Shown piece after piece: positions 34,556 through 37,789 of a DNA stretch of 37,789 nt. Both the position numbers and the translations under genes were made by a program. The stretch is from Terrisporobacter othiniensis (lineage in GTDB: Bacteria > Bacillota > Clostridia > Peptostreptococcales > Peptostreptococcaceae). Each line of letters begins with the position of its first letter. The stretch's first letter is position 1. Below the pieces are notes generated by a model, which saw nothing but the letters and a program-made list of their open reading frames with translations, did no database searches and was not told where the DNA came from. Where the stretch lies: the NCBI RefSeq assembly GCF_000808015.1, contig NZ_JWHR01000037.1:1-37789 (forward strand), read 5' to 3'.

Positions 34556-36646
34556 ATGGAAAGACTATCTAAAACATTTGGGTGTTTAGTCTTCAATGAC
34601 AATGTGATGAAAGAAAGATTGCCAAAGGATATATATTCAGTTTTAAAAAATACTATACATCAAGGTAAACCACTTGATATTAAAATTGCAAATGTAGTTG
34701 CAAATACTATGAAGGACTGGGCTATAGAAAATGGTGCCACTCATTTTACTCATTGGTTCCAACCAATGACAGGAATTACAGCTGAAAAGCATGATAGCTT
34801 TATCTCTCCAACTAGCGATGGAAATGTCATCATGGAATTTTCAGGTAAAGAATTAATTAAAGGAGAGCCTGATGGATCATCTTTCCCATCTGGTGGACTT
34901 CGAAGTACTTTTGAAGCAAGGGGATACACAGTGTGGGACCCAACATCTTATGCTTTTATAAGAGATACTACTTTATGTATACCAACTGCTTTTTGTTCTT
35001 ATTCAGGTCAATCTCTAGACAAAAAAACACCTTTACTAAAATCCATGGAGGCCATTGATAAAACTGCAGTAAGATTATTAAATCTTATAGGTTATGATGA
35101 TGTAACAAGAGTTATAACTACTGTTGGTCCAGAACAAGAATACTTCTTAATCGATAAAAGTCTTTATAAAAAAAGAATGGATTTAAAATTCTGTCAAAGA
35201 ACCTTATTCGGAGCAAAACCTCCAAAAGGTCAAGAAATGGAAGATCATTACTTTGGTTCCATAAAACCTAGAGTTGCTGAATTTATGAAGGAACTAGATA
35301 TGGAGCTTTGGAAACTTGGTGTTTTATCAAAAACTAAACATAATGAAGTTGCTCCATCTCAACATGAATTAGCTCCTATTTTCACACTAACTAATGTAGC
35401 TACAGATCACAACCAAATTACAATGGATTTAATGAAAAGAATTGCAGATAAGCATGGTCTTGTTTGCTTATTACATGAAAAACCTTTTGCAGGTGTAAAC
35501 GGAAGTGGTAAACATAACAACTGGTCTCTGTCTACTAATAAAGGTAAAAATCTATTGGAGCCTGGTAAAAAACCATACGAGAATAAAACTTTCTTATTAT
35601 TCTTATCTGCAATTATTAAAGCAGTTGATGAATACCAAGATTTACTTCGATTATCAGTAGCAAGTGCAGGAAATGATCATAGATTAGGTGGCAATGAAGC
35701 GCCTCCAGCTATAATCTCCATGTTCATAGGTTCTGATTTAAAGAAAATATTGAAATGTATTGAAAGTGATTTGCCTTATAGTGAAGATGTTTTAAGTAGA
35801 ATGGATATAGATGTAGATGTTCTTCCATCTTTTATGAAAGATACAACAGATAGGAACCGTACTTCGCCTTTCGCTTTCACTGGTAATAAGTTTGAATTTA
35901 GAATGCTTGGTTCTACTTGTAATATTGCATGCCCTAATACTATTTTAAATACTATTGTTGCAAATAGTCTGTGTGAATATGCAGATATATTAGAAAAAAG
36001 CACTAATATAGATAATACTATTTTTAAAATAATTAAAGATACTATGAAAAAACATTCAAGAATAATATTTAATGGAAATAACTATGCAGAAGAATGGGTT
36101 ATAGAAGCTGAAAGAAGAGGTCTTTCTAATTTTAAAACTGCCGTTGATGTTCTTCCTCATTATGTAGATGATAAAAACATTAAATTATTCGAAAAATTTA
36201 ACGTTTATACAAAAGAAGAACTTCAATCAAGATGCGATATATTACTAGAAGAATATTCTAAAACTTTAAATATTGAAGCTTTAACAATGATAGATATGGC
36301 TAAAAAAGACATAATTCCATCAGTTTGTGCTTATTCTAAATCTTTAACTGATACTGCTTTAAATAAGAAATCCTTAAGCTCTGATATTGATTGTAGCTTA
36401 GAAATTTCTTTAGTAAAAAAACTTTCTTCTTTAAATGCTTGTTTAGATATTAAAATCGAAAAACTAGACACATCATTATTAGAAAGTAAAAATTACTCCG
36501 CCCCTAAAGAAAATGCCGAATTTTATAGAGACAATATTAAAGTACAAATGCAAGAACTTCGTACTATTGCAGACGAGTTAGAGACAATAGTTGGCAAGCA
36601 ATTTTGGCCTTTCCCTACTTATGCAGACTTATTATTTAGTATATAA
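34556..36646 (+). CDS. glnN: Type III glutamine synthetase GlnN
   Basis: Makes glutamine from glutamate, ammonia and ATP in the cytoplasm; the main route of ammonia assimilation. 696 residues, the large type III size. Marks are THWFQPMTGITAEKHDSF, SGQSLDKKTPLLKSM, TTVGPEQEYFLID, the ammonia/ATP region KHNEVAPSQHELAPIF, VNGSGKHNNWSLST, SAGNDHRLGGNEAPPAI, and RNRTSPFAFTGNKFEFRM. These are typical of the GSIII catalytic domain (Gln-synt_C) with the GSIII N-terminal domain. AAGGGGG lies seven bases before the ATG. Expression should depend on antitermination by the neighbouring ANTAR protein. Confidence 0.97.
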   Translation: MERLSKTFGCLVFNDNVMKERLPKDIYSVLKNTIHQGKPLDIKIANVVANTMKDWAIENGATHFTHWFQPMTGITAEKHDSFISPTSDGNVIMEFSGKELIKGEPDGSSFPSGGLRSTFEARGYTVWDPTSYAFIRDTTLCIPTAFCSYSGQSLDKKTPLLKSMEAIDKTAVRLLNLIGYDDVTRVITTVGPEQEYFLIDKSLYKKRMDLKFCQRTLFGAKPPKGQEMEDHYFGSIKPRVAEFMKELDMELWKLGVLSKTKHNEVAPSQHELAPIFTLTNVATDHNQITMDLMKRIADKHGLVCLLHEKPFAGVNGSGKHNNWSLSTNKGKNLLEPGKKPYENKTFLLFLSAIIKAVDEYQDLLRLSVASAGNDHRLGGNEAPPAIISMFIGSDLKKILKCIESDLPYSEDVLSRMDIDVDVLPSFMKDTTDRNRTSPFAFTGNKFEFRMLGSTCNIACPNTILNTIVANSLCEYADILEKSTNIDNTIFKIIKDTMKKHSRIIFNGNNYAEEWVIEAERRGLSNFKTAVDVLPHYVDDKNIKLFEKFNVYTKEELQSRCDILLEEYSKTLNIEALTMIDMAKKDIIPSVCAYSKSLTDTALNKKSLSSDIDCSLEISLVKKLSSLNACLDIKIEKLDTSLLESKNYSAPKENAEFYRDNIKVQMQELRTIADELETIVGKQFWPFPTYADLLFSI

Positions 36647-36668
36647 TTAAAGTATTTTGCACAAAGAC

Positions 36669-36704
36669 GTGTATACAAACCTTAAAATAGGTTTGGCTGC
36701 ACAC
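36669..36704 (+). terminator. glnN terminator
   Basis: AAACCT pairs with AGGTTT around TAAAAT. An outer GTGT/ACAC pair is separated by an internal loop. It is followed by CTTATTTTTT. Confidence 0.7.
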
Positions 36705-36812
36705 CTTATTTTTTATCAAATTTCAACAATATCTGTTTGTTAACATTCAGCTTACCCGATAAGTATAAGCAATTTTTTATAAAGACATAGCTCAAGTTTT
36801 AATCTCATAAAA

Positions 36813-36844
36813 AAGTCTCATTATAAATACTTCTAGTGAGACTT
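36813..36844 (-). terminator. Terminator of the right-edge acidic protein gene
   Basis: AAGTCTCA (36813-36820) and TGAGACTT (36837-36844), extended by TTA/TAG pairs, form the stem. On the minus strand it ends in TTTTTTATGAG. Confidence 0.8.
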
Positions 36845-36850
36845 CCTTCT

Positions 36851-37765
36851 TTATATTTCAAACTCAATAACTTCTTCTGGTATTTTTACATATTTTGAAA
36901 ATAATTCAATTTCTATAGTTGAATCAAAATCCTTAGGAACAGATTTTAATTCATCCGTATATTTAACATGTCCATTCACTCCTATTTCAGAGTTGAAATT
37001 CATAAACATTGCCATACTTTCTGAATACTTTGGAAAACTTTCCAAGTAGTCTTTACATAAAAACTTAAGTTGTACGTCATTTTCACTTTCATAGGAAATT
37101 GTTATTAAATCATTTCCTTCAGGACATTGGCTTCTTGTACATGAAATATATTGTTCTTTATATTCCTGTTTCGTATCTTCATCAAGACCATCTACCATAT
37201 TATCTAATTCTTCATAAATTTCTTTCCAAATATCATATTTTTTTACTTCATCTAAATAAAAGAATTCCTCTTCATTATAATAAATTTTATTGTTTTTTTC
37301 TTTTTCCCCAATACTTATAGTAAAAGGGTATTCTATTAACTCTTCTTTAAGTTGTTCATCGACTGTAAGACTAATAGATATATTTTCTTTTTTATTTATT
37401 ATTGGAAATTTTTCTTCTTCATTTTGATCAAACTTACCAAAATATATATTCCTTAAATCTACATCATCATATTCGTCAGATATTAGTCCCATTTCTATAT
37501 AACGTTTTATGGCTAATCTATCTTCTGTATTATGATATTCCAATGATCCTATACAACCCCCTTGAAAACTTAATATATTCCCTTGCATATTCATTTCCTT
37601 AATAAATATATTTAAACTTCCATCATTATTAATAATACTTTCTTTTAGTTCTTCTCTATTTGTAATTTGCCTTTTTTCCTCCTCAAAGTCATCAGTCTTT
37701 TTTTCTTCAAAAACTCTATCACTTTTATATAAAACATAAAGCTTATTACATTCCTCTTCTTCCAC
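36851..37765 (-). CDS. Unrecognised acidic protein, N-terminus possibly outside the window
   Basis: At least 304 residues, very rich in Glu and Asp, soluble, no membrane helix. It has a possible four-cysteine scatter (CNKLYVLYK, GGCIGS, CTRSQCPEG, FLCKDY) but no known metal motif. Features include NIFIKEMNMQGNILSFQGG and YPFTISIGEKEKNNKIYYNEEEFFYL. I do not know the family. The GTG at 37765 is a poor start, because AAGGAGGT is 17 bases upstream. The same frame stays open to the window edge (KEVLLLSF just before it), so the real gene may begin outside. Confidence 0.6.
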   Translation of the reverse strand: MEEEECNKLYVLYKSDRVFEEKKTDDFEEEKRQITNREELKESIINNDGSLNIFIKEMNMQGNILSFQGGCIGSLEYHNTEDRLAIKRYIEMGLISDEYDDVDLRNIYFGKFDQNEEEKFPIINKKENISISLTVDEQLKEELIEYPFTISIGEKEKNNKIYYNEEEFFYLDEVKKYDIWKEIYEELDNMVDGLDEDTKQEYKEQYISCTRSQCPEGNDLITISYESENDVQLKFLCKDYLESFPKYSESMAMFMNFNSEIGVNGHVKYTDELKSVPKDFDSTIEIELFSKYVKIPEEVIEFEI

Positions 37766-37789
37766 AAAACTTAATAAAAGTACCTCCTT

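Overview
The window looks like a chromosomal segment of a low-GC, endospore-forming Clostridium-type Firmicute. The evidence is very AT-rich DNA, strong GGAGG-type ribosome sites with some GTG and TTG starts, clostridial ferredoxins, type III glutamine synthetase, and spore genes (a CotE-like peroxiredoxin-chitinase and a PdaA-like deacetylase). I do not name a species. No tRNA, rRNA, insertion sequence, prophage or CRISPR array was seen.

Layout. 1-3.7 kb: macromolecular-synthesis operon on the minus strand, dnaG, rpoD (sigA), then trmK running off the left edge. 3.7-6.5 kb: a minus-strand cluster of a broken cysteine-rich small gene, a CotA-like multicopper oxidase that has lost most copper ligands, and a short radical-SAM protein. 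6.5-17.8 kb: envelope and repeat-protein genes on the minus strand (polysaccharide deacetylase, CAP-domain protein, MORN-repeat protein, YitT membrane protein, WG-repeat protein, membrane TPR protein, VanW protein, a second membrane TPR protein, PP2C phosphatase, small two-helix membrane protein), most units separated by clear intrinsic terminators. 18-20.7 kb: cotE-like gene and a lipoprotein on the plus strand. 20.8-25.8 kb: AbgT-family transporter and a DinG-type helicase whose exonuclease part is cut by an in-frame TGA. 25.9-31.3 kb: pdaA-like gene, an orphan gene, a degenerate CehA/McbA-type PHP protein, and a divergent MerR regulator/MATE efflux pair with a textbook MerR operator. 31.4-36.7 kb: two tandem ferredoxins, pyrG, an ANTAR regulator, and divergently glnN. 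The right edge holds an unrecognised acidic protein that may continue outside.

How the genes work together. The best-supported regulatory circuit is nitrogen control. The ANTAR protein lies divergent to glnN, and the glnN leader has a sigma-A promoter, an ANTAR-type stem with hexaloop AAAGGC, and an overlapping intrinsic terminator, so antitermination of glutamine synthetase is the obvious model. The regulator's receiver domain lacks the phosphoacceptor aspartate. The ANTAR-pyrG operon has its own promoter and terminator-like leader hairpin.

The most unusual part is the cysteine-rich gene / dead multicopper oxidase / radical-SAM cluster, which I read as a possible spore-coat or peptide-modification module. 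Three proteins in the window (multicopper oxidase, PHP protein, receiver domain) have a family fold with active-site residues replaced, and two genes are interrupted by a single TGA codon each.
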